46,907 nucleotides of DNA from an uncultured Clostridia bacterium (GTDB taxonomy: Bacteria; Bacillota; Clostridia; Oscillospirales; Acutalibacteraceae): NCBI GenBank assembly GCA_946531445.1, contig CAMNAP010000006.1, forward strand, positions 1 to 46,907. Reading direction: 5' to 3'. Below, one piece after another: positions 8,069-17,025 of this stretch. Every line of letters begins with the position of its first letter. Position 1 is the stretch's first letter. The position numbers were made by a program, and so were the translations under genes. The notes under the pieces were generated by a model. It had not been told where the DNA came from. It made no database searches and saw only the letters and a program-made list of their open reading frames with translations.

Positions 8069-8932
8069 ATGAAAATAAGTAAGATTTTAAAAGAAAACAG
8101 AGTAACGGTTTCCTTTGAGGTCTTTCCGCCGAAGAAGTGGGAAAATCTTGAGCATACCAAGGCGGTAGTGCGCGAAATGTCAAAGGCTCAGCCTTCCTTT
8201 ATGAGCGTAACCTACGGTGCTTCGGGAACTCAGGCAGGCTTTACTCAGGAGATTGCAAACGAAATTGAAAACAGCGGCGTAACCGCGCTTTCACACCTTA
8301 CCTGCCTCACCTCAACAAGAGATAAAATTCATCGCGTTGTATCAGACCTTAAGGATAATAATATTGAAAATATCTTAGCGCTCAGGGGAGATATCCCCGA
8401 AGGTTTTGAATTCCCCGACGACCAGTATTTTGAACACGCATATCAGCTTGTAAACGAGATAAAGGCAATGGGCGATTTCTGTATCGGCGGCGCATGTTAC
8501 CCCGAAATTCACCCTGAAAGCCAAAACAGGGTAGAGGACATTGAATTTCTGAAACAAAAGGTGGATTGCGGACTTGATTTTCTCACCTCGCAGATGTTTT
8601 TTGATAACGAAAAATTCCTTAACTTTGTTGAGATGTGCAGAGTAAAGGGAATTGAAGTTCCGATTATTGCGGGCATTATGCCAATCACAAACGCAAAACA
8701 GATAAGGCGCTCTATAGAGCTTTCAAACTGCTCTGTCCCCGAAAAGTTTTACAGAATTATGGAACGCTTCGGCGATGATGACGCCTCAATGAAGCAAGCG
8801 GGAATTATCTACGCAACCGAACAGATAATTGACCTTATGGCAAACGGAATCAACAATATTCATATCTACACTATGAATAAGCCCGACGTTGCCGAAAAAA
8901 TAATGAGCGGACTTTCAGAAATAATAAAATAA
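8069..8932 (+). CDS. metF: Methylenetetrahydrofolate reductase
   Basis: A 287-residue FAD TIM-barrel enzyme reducing 5,10-methylene-THF to 5-methyl-THF, the methyl donor for methionine synthase. The N-terminal VSFEVFPPK carries the catalytic Glu, and LALRGD near residue 110 carries the folate-binding Asp. Length is normal for the bacterial protein. The ribosome site is a modest GGTGAT just before ATG. Its TAA overlaps the next ATG by one base (TAATG). The two downstream genes use its product, which makes the operon a one-carbon-to-methionine module. Confidence 0.95.
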   Translation: MKISKILKENRVTVSFEVFPPKKWENLEHTKAVVREMSKAQPSFMSVTYGASGTQAGFTQEIANEIENSGVTALSHLTCLTSTRDKIHRVVSDLKDNNIENILALRGDIPEGFEFPDDQYFEHAYQLVNEIKAMGDFCIGGACYPEIHPESQNRVEDIEFLKQKVDCGLDFLTSQMFFDNEKFLNFVEMCRVKGIEVPIIAGIMPITNAKQIRRSIELSNCSVPEKFYRIMERFGDDDASMKQAGIIYATEQIIDLMANGINNIHIYTMNKPDVAEKIMSGLSEIIK

Positions 8933-9492
8933 TGGACAAAAAAGAAGTTTTAAGATATCTCAGAACAAATACAAAAACCGAAAACAGCCATATTCTCTCG
9001 CTTGTTGACGGTGCGATAAAATCGGTTGAAGAGGCGGCGCAGCCCAAAACAATTTACCGTATTTTTGACTGTACCGTGAATGACAGCTCGGTTACAGTCG
9101 GTGGCGTAGAGTTTAAAAGTAAGCGCCTTGCCGATAATATGCGCGGCTGTAAAAGGGCGGTTGTTTTCGGCGCTACACTCGGGCTCGGCGTTGACAGGCT
9201 TATTAAAACCTCAAGCGCAACCGATATGGCAAAAGCAATGGCTCAGCAGGCTGCTGCGGCAACGCTTATCGAAGAGGTGTGCGACTGTCTTGAGAACGAC
9301 ATTAAAAAGCAGTACGGTGTATCTCTTCGCAGGCGCTATTCTCCCGGCTATTTTGACCTTGACGTAACTGAACAGCGAAAGCTGTTTTCACTTGTGGATA
9401 TAACAAAAAGAATAGGAATTACGCTTGCCGACAGCTGTCAGATGATGCCGTCAAAAAGCGTAACTGCATTTATAGGAATTGAGGAAAAATAA
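8932..9492 (+). CDS. Stand-alone methionine synthase activation-domain protein
   Basis: A 186-residue protein matching the C-terminal activation domain of MetH, which binds S-adenosylmethionine and supports reductive remethylation of oxidised cob(II)alamin. The signature is RRRYSPGYFDL near residue 140, then LFSLVDITKRIGI and a DSCQMMPSKSVTA segment, all typical of that domain. Here it is encoded apart from MetH, which lacks it. TAATG overlaps at both ends indicate tightly coupled translation. It probably docks on the MetH B12 module in the cytoplasm; the electron donor is not visible in the window. Confidence 0.9.
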   Translation: MDKKEVLRYLRTNTKTENSHILSLVDGAIKSVEEAAQPKTIYRIFDCTVNDSSVTVGGVEFKSKRLADNMRGCKRAVVFGATLGLGVDRLIKTSSATDMAKAMAQQAAAATLIEEVCDCLENDIKKQYGVSLRRRYSPGYFDLDVTEQRKLFSLVDITKRIGITLADSCQMMPSKSVTAFIGIEEK

Positions 9493-11786
9493 TGATAAGA
9501 TACTTTGACGGCGGAATGGGCTCAATGCTGAATTTAAAAGCGGGCGAGCTTCCCGAACAGCTTAATATCACCGAGCCCGAAAGAGTTTTTGCGGTACATA
9601 AGGCGTACGCAGAAGCGGGCGCTGACATTATTACAGCCAACACCTTCGGTGCAAATCCGCTTAAATATGAAAACTGCGAAGAGGTAGTAAGGGCAGGTAT
9701 TGCCCTCGCTAAAAAAACGGGAAAGCGCGTTGCGCTTGACTTGGGACCTACGGGAAAACTTCTCAAGCCGCTCGGCGATTTATCCTTTGACGATTGCTAC
9801 AGCGCATATGCCGAGGTTGTAAAGGCAGGACGCGACGGTGCGGATTTAGTTCTTATTGAAACTATGGGCGACACATACGAAATCAAAGCCGCTCTCCTTG
9901 CCGCAAAGGAAAACTGTGACCTTCCCGTTTTTGTTTCTATGATTTTTGACGATAAGGGAAGGCTTCTTACAGGCGCTGACGTAAAAACTGCGGTTGCCGT
10001 TGTTGAAGGTCTCGGCGCCGACGTAATCGGTTTTAACTGCGGCCTTGGGCCGAAACAGATGCTTCCCCTCGTCGAAGAGCTGCTTAAATACACGTCTGTT
10101 CCCGTTATGGTAAATCCTAACGCGGGGCTTCCCGAATCCGTAAACGGCGAAACGGTTTATAACGTTGAGCCCGAGGAATTCGCTTTTTATATGGAAAAGA
10201 TAGCGCGCCTCGGCGTTTCATATCTCGGCGGCTGCTGCGGTACAACTCCCGCCCATATTGAAAAGCTCATTGAAAAAACAAAAGATATTCCCGCAGTTAT
10301 TCCGTCTTATAAGCCTTACACCGTAGTAACAAGTTCAAACGAAAGCGTTGAGCTTGGCAAAAAGAGCGTTGTTATAGGTGAAAGAATTAACCCGACTGGT
10401 AAGAAGCTTCTCAAGCAGGCGCTTCGCGACGGCGATATGGAGTATATCTTAAAAGAGGGCTTAAAGCAGAAGGAGGCGGGCGCCCATATTCTTGACGTAA
10501 ACGTAGGTCTCCCTGAAATTGACGAGGCCGAAATGCTGACAAAAGCAGTTTATGAGCTTCAGTCCGTAATTTCATCTCCGCTTCAGCTTGATTCGTCAGA
10601 TGTAAACGCAATGGAAAAAGCGCTCAGAATCTATAACGGAAAGCCGATGATTAACTCCGTAAACGGAAAAGAAGAGTCAATGCGCGAAATCTTTCCGCTT
10701 GCTAAAAAATACGGCGGCGTAGTTGTCTGCCTCTGCCTTGATGAAAACGGAATTCCCGAAACCTCGTGGGGCAGAATTAAAATAGCTCAAAAGATTATCA
10801 ATACCGCAAGGGAGTACGGAATTTATAAAAAAGACCTAGCAATTGACGCGCTGACGCTTACTATAAGTACAGATAATAATAACGCCGTAGAAACGCTCAA
10901 GGTTGTTGACTACGTTAAAAACACCCTCGGCGTAAATACCGTTCTGGGCGTGTCGAATATTTCTTTCGGTCTGCCAAACCGTGAGGCGATTAATACCGCC
11001 TTTTACACCCAGGCGCTTTCAGTCGGGCTCTCAGGCGGAATAATTAATCCGCTTTCTCAGAATATGATGAACGCGTACTATTCCTATAACGCGCTTGCAG
11101 GGCTTGACGATAACTGCGCCGAGTACATAAGCTCAGCAGTTTCGGTCGACGTCGCTGTAAAGGAGAGTAAAATAAGCCTCCTTGACGCAATAGTAAAGGG
11201 TATGAAGGAGGACAGCGCAAGGTGTGCAAAGCAGCTTCTTGAAACCACACCCGCGCTTGATATTATTAAAGAGCATATTATACCGGCGCTTGACAAGGTG
11301 GGCGACGGCTTTGAAAAAAACACCCTCTTTTTGCCTCAGCTTCTTATGAGCGCCGACGCGGCAAAATCAGCGTTTGACGAAATAAAAGCGCACATAACCC
11401 TGAGCGGAACCCCGCAGGTCAAGGGCGAAAAGGTAATTGTCGCTACCGTTGAGGGCGATATCCACGATATCGGTAAAAACATCGTCAAGGTACTGCTTCA
11501 GAATTACGGCTTTGACGTGCTTGACCTCGGTAAAGACGTAAAGTGCGAAAAGGTGCTAAGCGTAGCGCTTGAAAACAACGTAAAGCTCGTCGGTTTGTCA
11601 GCTCTTATGACAACCACCGTTCCCAATATGGAAAAAACAATAAAACTCCTGCACGAAAACAGCGACGCAAAAGCCGTAGTCGGCGGCGCCGTGCTTACAA
11701 AATCGTATGCCGATATGATTAACGCCGATTATTACGCAAAGGACGCAATGGAAACCGTTCGCATCGCTCAGGAATTCTTTAAATAA
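9492..11786 (+). CDS. metH: Cobalamin-dependent methionine synthase lacking the activation domain
   Basis: A 764-residue protein with three modules in order: homocysteine methyltransferase barrel (about 1-290), pterin/methyl-THF-binding barrel (about 300-560), and the B12 cap plus Rossmann domain (about 570-764). Zinc ligands are C183 in FNCG and C248/C249 in GGCCGTT. The lower axial cobalamin ligand is H658 in DIHDIG. The folate domain begins with the expected IGERINPTGKK. It transfers the methyl of methyl-THF to homocysteine via cobalamin. It ends where the activation domain would begin; that function is supplied by the gene just upstream. GAGG lies 7 nt before the ATG. Confidence 0.95.
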   Translation: MIRYFDGGMGSMLNLKAGELPEQLNITEPERVFAVHKAYAEAGADIITANTFGANPLKYENCEEVVRAGIALAKKTGKRVALDLGPTGKLLKPLGDLSFDDCYSAYAEVVKAGRDGADLVLIETMGDTYEIKAALLAAKENCDLPVFVSMIFDDKGRLLTGADVKTAVAVVEGLGADVIGFNCGLGPKQMLPLVEELLKYTSVPVMVNPNAGLPESVNGETVYNVEPEEFAFYMEKIARLGVSYLGGCCGTTPAHIEKLIEKTKDIPAVIPSYKPYTVVTSSNESVELGKKSVVIGERINPTGKKLLKQALRDGDMEYILKEGLKQKEAGAHILDVNVGLPEIDEAEMLTKAVYELQSVISSPLQLDSSDVNAMEKALRIYNGKPMINSVNGKEESMREIFPLAKKYGGVVVCLCLDENGIPETSWGRIKIAQKIINTAREYGIYKKDLAIDALTLTISTDNNNAVETLKVVDYVKNTLGVNTVLGVSNISFGLPNREAINTAFYTQALSVGLSGGIINPLSQNMMNAYYSYNALAGLDDNCAEYISSAVSVDVAVKESKISLLDAIVKGMKEDSARCAKQLLETTPALDIIKEHIIPALDKVGDGFEKNTLFLPQLLMSADAAKSAFDEIKAHITLSGTPQVKGEKVIVATVEGDIHDIGKNIVKVLLQNYGFDVLDLGKDVKCEKVLSVALENNVKLVGLSALMTTTVPNMEKTIKLLHENSDAKAVVGGAVLTKSYADMINADYYAKDAMETVRIAQEFFK

Positions 11787-11790
11787 AAAA

Positions 11791-11812
11791 AGGACGGTCA
11801 CCCGACCGTCCT
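11791..11812. terminator. Bidirectional terminator between metH and the GH127 gene
   Basis: Stem AGGACGGTC/GACCGTCCT with loop ACCC. An A6 run lies on the left, giving U-rich RNA on the minus strand, and TTATTTTAT lies on the right. It fits between convergent stops: metH ends at 11786 and the GH127 gene ends at 11812. Confidence 0.9.
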
Positions 11813-13698
11813 TATTTTATATTAAGATAAACAGACATTTCGTTTTCTCCTCTGTTGCCCCAGCGGTAATAGGGGAGAAGCTTTATTTTTGTCGGCGTCT
11901 GCTTTGTTTCAGTATACTCACTGTATAATTCTTCGCTCGGTACAGCTCTGTATCCGTCAGCAATTAAAAACTCTCCGTCCGTTTTAAAGGCGGTGTCTTT
12001 GTCTATTGAAAGAAGCTGAAGTCCCTCTCCGTTGTCAGTTCCCTCAGCGCAGTAGATAAATACGCCTCTCTGCACAGCCGCCTTGCCGATGTTTGCGCGA
12101 ACATGCTCAGAGCTTTTAACAAGCCTTGCCGCCGGCTTGAAATCAAGCGTTATTTCACGCTCGCCGTCAATGTCAAAATATTCGTATCCGTCCTTAACGT
12201 TTTCACCTGTGTAGCCGCTCCACTCGGGTATTCTCAGTGCAAGGCGCATCTTTCTTTTCGGCGTGATTTTTATTTTAACCTTGCCGTTTTCAACATAATC
12301 AGAAATCACCGAAAGCGTTGCTATATCTGCATCTGCGCTTCCTCCAATATATTGATGAACAAAAAGCGTATCCTCGTTTTCGCTGTAGCAGTAAGCGCCG
12401 AGCGAGGATATAATTCTCGCTAAATTAGGCGGACAGCACGCGCACGAAAACCACTTCTGTCTTACGGCTTTTATGTGCTTTTTCCTCTCGTCAACGCGGC
12501 AGGCAACGGGGTCAACCTCAAGCGGATTGACATAGAAAAACCGCTTTCCGTCCTCGCTCATGCCTGAAAGCACAGTGTTGTAAAGCGCCCTTTCGGCAAC
12601 TGCCGCAAAGCGCGAGTCGGCGCATGTCTCCTCCATTCTTCTCGCAAAGAAAATCAGCCCTATTGAAGCGCAGGTCTCGCAGTACGCCAGGTCGTTTGGA
12701 AGGTCCCAGTCAAACGAAAACGCCTCGCCGTGAACCGTTGAGCCTATACCGCCTGTAATATACATCTTGCGCTTTTCAATGTTGTCCCAGATTTTTCTGC
12801 ACGCTGCGTAAAGCTCGCCGTCGCCGCAGTATTTTGCAACGTCAGCCATTCCGCTGTAAAGGTAAACGCCCCTTACCGCGTGGCCTACAGCCTCGCTCTG
12901 TTCTCTCGGCGGTTTGTGCGCCTGATTGTAAAAATAGCCCTCGCCCTCTGTTTTAACGTTGTGCTCAAGGTCGTAGTAGTAGGGCTTTTTTCCTCTTTCG
13001 TTTATGAAAAACCGCGCCGTTTCAAGATACTTTTTATCGCCCGTAGCTTCATACAGCTTAACAAGCGCAAGCTCAGCTATTTCATGTCCGCCGTAGCCGC
13101 GCTTTTGCCCCTCTTTTTCGCCGAAAGTCTCGCATATCAAATCTGCAAACCTCAGCGCCGCGTCAAGCAGCCTTCTCTTACCCGTAGACTGATAGTACGC
13201 AACGCCCGCCTCGGCGAGATGACCGAAGCAGTAAAGCTCGTGAAAATCGCGAAGATTAGTAAAAATCTTATCCCTGTCGTTGATGATATAAAGCGTGTCA
13301 AGATAGCCGTTTTCAAGCTGTGCCGAGCAGATTAAATCAATAATTTCATCCGCCTTTGCCTCAAGCTCCCTGTCGGGGTGATTTATCAGCGAATACGCAA
13401 CAGCCTCAAGCCATTTGTAAGCGTCGCTGTCCTGAAAAACCCAGCCGTGAAAAGCGCCCTCTTCGGTGTTCTCATCTGTGTAGCACCACTTGTCAACGGG
13501 GTATTTTTTGCTTCCGTCAGCCTTTGCCGCCTTTATGAAGTTTTCAATGCAGTAGCTCTTTTCAGCGCCCTCAATTCTATCGTGCAGCGCCTCGTACTGA
13601 TAGGGAATAACCTCGCGCCTTACAAGCTCTGTAATTTTGTTCCAGAACGGGTCGTCAAGCTTAACGCGCCTCTGCTCAATCTGTTTTGATAAGGTCAT
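11812..13698 (-). CDS. GH127 beta-L-arabinofuranosidase-like enzyme (former DUF1680)
   Basis: A 628-residue (alpha/alpha)6-barrel glycosidase. The family's zinc-thiolate site is intact: E341 and C343 in YCETCAS, and C421/C422 in CACCPPN, the second cluster carrying the cysteine nucleophile. Spacing matches the characterised Bifidobacterium enzyme, which is only slightly longer. It should remove beta-L-arabinofuranose from plant-glycoprotein-type oligosaccharides. There is no signal peptide, so it acts on imported sugars. It starts 2 bp after the galM stop with no obvious ribosome site of its own, so it is probably translated by coupling from galM. Confidence 0.93.
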   Translation of the reverse strand: MTLSKQIEQRRVKLDDPFWNKITELVRREVIPYQYEALHDRIEGAEKSYCIENFIKAAKADGSKKYPVDKWCYTDENTEEGAFHGWVFQDSDAYKWLEAVAYSLINHPDRELEAKADEIIDLICSAQLENGYLDTLYIINDRDKIFTNLRDFHELYCFGHLAEAGVAYYQSTGKRRLLDAALRFADLICETFGEKEGQKRGYGGHEIAELALVKLYEATGDKKYLETARFFINERGKKPYYYDLEHNVKTEGEGYFYNQAHKPPREQSEAVGHAVRGVYLYSGMADVAKYCGDGELYAACRKIWDNIEKRKMYITGGIGSTVHGEAFSFDWDLPNDLAYCETCASIGLIFFARRMEETCADSRFAAVAERALYNTVLSGMSEDGKRFFYVNPLEVDPVACRVDERKKHIKAVRQKWFSCACCPPNLARIISSLGAYCYSENEDTLFVHQYIGGSADADIATLSVISDYVENGKVKIKITPKRKMRLALRIPEWSGYTGENVKDGYEYFDIDGEREITLDFKPAARLVKSSEHVRANIGKAAVQRGVFIYCAEGTDNGEGLQLLSIDKDTAFKTDGEFLIADGYRAVPSEELYSEYTETKQTPTKIKLLPYYRWGNRGENEMSVYLNIK

Positions 13699-13700
13699 AA

Positions 13701-14756
13701 TTATTCAGCCGAAAAACGGAATTCGGTAACCGTTTTGAATTCCTCGTTTGCCTTTACTGTCCAAAACGGGAATTTGTCGGGGAAGTTTACTGTATCTGGG
13801 TAAAACTGAGTCTCAAGCGCAACGCCGCGTCTGTAGGTAACAAGGCTGTCGCCCTTGCCGACGGTGTAGTTTTTGTCAAGCCAGCCGCCGCAGTAAAGCT
13901 GAATTCCGGGTAGGTCAGTGTAAACCTCCATCTTTCTTCCGCTTTCTCTGTCCTCAAGGATGGCCGCCTTTTCAAGAGCACCGCCCTTACTCCTCAGGCA
14001 GTAGTTGTTGTCGTAGCCTATTCCGTCAATAATCGCTCTGAACTTCTCGTCAATTCTGTCGCCGATTTTATGCGGATAAGTAAAGTCCATCATCGTTCCC
14101 TTAACCTCAGAAAGCTCGCCCGTTGGAAGCTGGCTGTCGTCGGTTTCTGTAAAGCAGTCGGCAAAAATCTGGAGATAGTGGTTTTCAATTGTACCCTCGC
14201 TCTTGCCGGAAAGGTTAAAGTATGCGTGGTTTGTTACGTTTGCAACGTTGTTTTTGCTGCTGAGTACGGTGTATTCAATTCTCAGTACGTTGTCGTCTGT
14301 AACGGTATATTTAACCTTCATTGAAAAATCGTGCGGGAAGCCGTCCTCACCGTCGGGTGAAAAGCGGCTGAATACTATAAAGTTGTCGCCGACATCTTCA
14401 ACATCCCAGTTTGTAAACGAAAATCGTCCTCCGCCGTGAAGAGTCCACGTTCCCTGATTCTTCGGCGTGCTGTATTCCTTGCCCTCAAAGGTGAATTTAC
14501 CGTCGCGGATTCTGTTTGCCCATCTGCCTACAACAAGTCCCTGATAACCGTAATCGGGGTTAGTGTAGTCCTGCGGGTTGTCAAAGCCGAGCACAACATC
14601 TGCCGCGTTTCCGTCTCTGTCGGGAACGAAAAGCGACTGAATACCTGCGCCGAGAGTCTGAAGAACAGCCCTCATACCGTTTTTGTTTGAAATTTCATAG
14701 GTGTAAACGGCTTCGTTTTCATTTATGTAGCCGAACAGCTTTTTTGTATCAGACAT
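13701..14756 (-). CDS. galM: Aldose 1-epimerase (mutarotase)
   Basis: A 351-residue mutarotase interconverting alpha and beta anomers of aldoses, here probably serving sugars released by the adjacent GH127 enzyme. Family marks are GRWANRI near residue 70, TLHGGGRF near 100, the catalytic His in TNHAYFNLSG near 175 and the late VALETQFYPD segment with the catalytic Glu. An upstream in-frame start at 14786 is rejected because GGAGGGG precedes ATG 14756 at good spacing. First gene of a two-gene operon driven by the promoter at 14791-14819. Confidence 0.94.
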   Translation of the reverse strand: MSDTKKLFGYINENEAVYTYEISNKNGMRAVLQTLGAGIQSLFVPDRDGNAADVVLGFDNPQDYTNPDYGYQGLVVGRWANRIRDGKFTFEGKEYSTPKNQGTWTLHGGGRFSFTNWDVEDVGDNFIVFSRFSPDGEDGFPHDFSMKVKYTVTDDNVLRIEYTVLSSKNNVANVTNHAYFNLSGKSEGTIENHYLQIFADCFTETDDSQLPTGELSEVKGTMMDFTYPHKIGDRIDEKFRAIIDGIGYDNNYCLRSKGGALEKAAILEDRESGRKMEVYTDLPGIQLYCGGWLDKNYTVGKGDSLVTYRRGVALETQFYPDTVNFPDKFPFWTVKANEEFKTVTEFRFSAE

Positions 14757-14790
14757 AATAGCCCCTCCAAAACAATTATTCTTCAAAAAA

Positions 14791-14819
14791 ATTATATATT
14801 AATTATAAACACTTTTCAA
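14791..14819 (-). promoter_or_regulatory. Sigma-A promoter for galM-GH127 (minus strand)
   Basis: Read on the minus strand: TTGAAA (14819-14814), a 17-bp spacer, and perfect TATAAT (14796-14791), about 35 bp before the galM ATG. Confidence 0.75.
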
Positions 14820-14824
14820 GACTC

Positions 14825-14852
14825 TTGACTTTTTATTTTGCATAGCTATAAT
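14825..14852 (+). promoter_or_regulatory. Sigma-A promoter for the FHA-SEDS-PBP operon
   Basis: TTGACT (14825-14830) and TATAAT (14847-14852) with a 16-bp spacer, about 60 bp before the FHA gene. Its -35 lies only 5 bp from the -35 of the divergent galM promoter. Confidence 0.75.
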
Positions 14853-14912
14853 ATATAATAACAAAATATTACAAATTAGTAAAAAATTATTACAAAACGA
14901 AAGGCAAGGAAT

Positions 14913-15713
14913 ATGGAATTTATAGTTTCACTTATGCGCTACGTGTCTCCTGCGGCGGCGATTATAATTCTTTTCACCTGCGTAATCTCGCTTTTCAGAA
15001 ACCGTCCGAGAGTCCACACTCTTGCGCGGCTTGTAAATCAGGTTACGGGCGAAAGCATAGAAATAGACCATTGGGAAACCTCAATCGGCAGGTCAAAGTC
15101 AAATGACATTGTGCTGAGAAATACAGGCATTTCGCGTTTTCACGCTGTTATAGCTAAAAAGCGCAAGGACTGGATTGTTAAAAATACAACTGTCTACGAG
15201 CCGAGCCTCCTCAATTATCTTCCGTCTGGAATTGTTAACTTTGTCAAGGCAAGAGCCGTTCCGAGCGTTCCTGTTTATGTGAACGGAAAGGAAATTGAAT
15301 CGCGCTGTACTCTTGAAAACGGCGATATTATCAAAATCGGCGAGGTGCCGCTTAAATTTGAATGTGATGAGGCGCTTTCAGCTCAGAGTAGGCAGCAGAT
15401 GAGAACAGCTGTTAATAATACTAACAGAGCCTTCGGCGTTCTTGTTGATATTAAAACAAAGCGTCCGGTTTATCTTAAAAAGCAGGACGTGCTTATCGGG
15501 CGCGGCGACAACTGCGATATTCAGATTAGAAGTGAAGCGGTAAGCTCAGAGCACGCGCGGATTCATTACACAAGTCACGGCTGGGCTGTGTCCGACCTTG
15601 ATTCCCACAACGGTACAAAGCTTAACGGCAGATTTATAAATCAGCCTCAGCTTATATTTGATGAGGATATGCTCACCTTCGGTGATAAGGTGTTCATATT
15701 CTACGAGAAGTAA
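14913..15713 (+). CDS. Membrane-anchored protein with two FHA domains
   Basis: 266 residues: an N-terminal transmembrane helix (about 9-28) then two forkhead-associated domains facing the cytoplasm. The first (about 50-150) has GRS at 59-61, S74/H77 and the VNGK turn at 123-126. The second (about 175-264) has GRGDN at 196-200, SSEH at 211-214 and SHNGTKLNG at 231-239. Both retain the Arg/Ser/His/Asn set that binds phosphothreonine peptides. It is first in an operon with the elongation SEDS protein and its PBP, so it probably recruits them or a regulator to phosphorylated partners. No Ser/Thr kinase is in the window. The start follows AAGGAA. Confidence 0.9.
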   Translation: MEFIVSLMRYVSPAAAIIILFTCVISLFRNRPRVHTLARLVNQVTGESIEIDHWETSIGRSKSNDIVLRNTGISRFHAVIAKKRKDWIVKNTTVYEPSLLNYLPSGIVNFVKARAVPSVPVYVNGKEIESRCTLENGDIIKIGEVPLKFECDEALSAQSRQQMRTAVNNTNRAFGVLVDIKTKRPVYLKKQDVLIGRGDNCDIQIRSEAVSSEHARIHYTSHGWAVSDLDSHNGTKLNGRFINQPQLIFDEDMLTFGDKVFIFYEK

Positions 15714-15723
15714 GGAGGTTATT

Positions 15724-17025
15724 ATGGCTAACAAAAACAAAAAAGCAGTAAAAATAAAGCCGATAAATAATTTCCTTTTACTCTTTATTCTTTCGGTTTT
15801 TCAGATTGGTACGGGCTATCTTTCGGCGTCATGCGGCGAAAAGTTTGAATTTTCCGCCCTGCTCGCTCTCCTCTGCCTCGTAGCAGTTGAATGGATTTAT
15901 CTTATATTCTTTTATACAGTCTTTCACAGAAGAAATTTTGAGCTTGAATTAATCGCGTTTTTCCTTTCGGGCGTAGGACTTGTAACTATAGGAAGCGTAC
16001 AGCCCGAATCCGCCTTTAAGCAGTTTTTTATGGTGCTTGCAGGACTGTTTGTTTTCATCTTTCTTGTTTTCCTGATGGGAAACGTTGACCTTTGTATGAA
16101 GCTCAGACCGCTTGTTGCAATAGGCGCAATTCTGTTTTTGTTTGTAAATATTGTTCTCGGTATGCTCCACAAGCTCAACGGTGCGGGTAACTGGATTGAA
16201 ATTGCAGGTGTTCGCCTTCAGCCGTCAGAATTTGTAAAGGTTGCGTTTATCTTTGTAGGTGCGGCAACGCTTGAAAAAATTCAGACGTCAAAAAACATTA
16301 TTCTTTTTATCGGCTTTTCCGTAGTATGCGTAGGCTCGCTTATCGTAATACGCGACCTCGGTACTGCGCTCATCTTCTTTGTAACATTTCTTATTCTCGC
16401 CTTTATGAACTCGGGCGATGTTAAAACAATTGCCGCTGCGCTTACGGGCGCAGGTATGGGCGCGGCAATTCTTCTTAAATACCGCTCGTACGCGATGAGG
16501 CGTTTTTCAAGCTACCGTCACGTTTTTGACGACCCATACGGAAACGGTATGCAGCAGACGAGAGTTCTTGTAGGTATGGCAAGCGGCGGTCTTTTCGGAC
16601 TCGGTATCGGTAACGGCTATGTAAGAAGCACAGCCTATGCTCCCGTATCAGACAGTATTTTCGGTATTATATGTGAGGAGTGGGGACTTCTGTTTGCAAT
16701 TCTTATGATTCTCTCATTCGTTGCTATTGCAATTTCCGCTATTGTAAACTCGGTTGCTTCCCGCTCGGCGTTTTACTCAATAGCCGCAGTAGCAGGCGCA
16801 GGACTTCTTCTCTTCCAGTGCGCGCTCAACGTGTTCGGAATTACCGATATTCTTCCGCTTACGGGCGTAACAATTCCGTTCGTTTCTCTCGGCGGCTCTT
16901 CGATGATAAGCTCATGGGGAATACTCGCGTTTATCAAGGCGTCAGACGTAAGAACGTATAACTATCTGTCAAACAGAAATATAAAACGCGCTCAGAAAGC
17001 GGCGGGAGGTGCTAAAAGAGTATGA
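15724..17025 (+). CDS. SEDS family peptidoglycan glycosyltransferase (FtsW/RodA/SpoVE)
   Basis: A 433-residue polytopic protein with about ten membrane helices that polymerises lipid II into glycan strands. The catalytic Asp is D211 in RDLGTALIF. The extracellular loop with NGMQQTRVLVGMASGG and the C-terminal PFVSLGGSSM motif are diagnostic. An in-frame ATG lies at 15658 inside the FHA gene, but AAGGAGG directly before ATG 15724 decides the start. It sits between the FHA gene (10 bp) and its cognate class B PBP (4-bp ATGA overlap). Whether it acts in elongation, division or sporulation is not settled by sequence; gene order resembles rodA-pbpA. Confidence 0.94.
   Translation: MANKNKKAVKIKPINNFLLLFILSVFQIGTGYLSASCGEKFEFSALLALLCLVAVEWIYLIFFYTVFHRRNFELELIAFFLSGVGLVTIGSVQPESAFKQFFMVLAGLFVFIFLVFLMGNVDLCMKLRPLVAIGAILFLFVNIVLGMLHKLNGAGNWIEIAGVRLQPSEFVKVAFIFVGAATLEKIQTSKNIILFIGFSVVCVGSLIVIRDLGTALIFFVTFLILAFMNSGDVKTIAAALTGAGMGAAILLKYRSYAMRRFSSYRHVFDDPYGNGMQQTRVLVGMASGGLFGLGIGNGYVRSTAYAPVSDSIFGIICEEWGLLFAILMILSFVAIAISAIVNSVASRSAFYSIAAVAGAGLLLFQCALNVFGITDILPLTGVTIPFVSLGGSSMISSWGILAFIKASDVRTYNYLSNRNIKRAQKAAGGAKRV

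Noticed and set aside
11044..11323. Minus-strand open frames inside metH
   Set aside because: They are shadows of a GC-biased coding strand, without ribosome sites or recognisable motifs.
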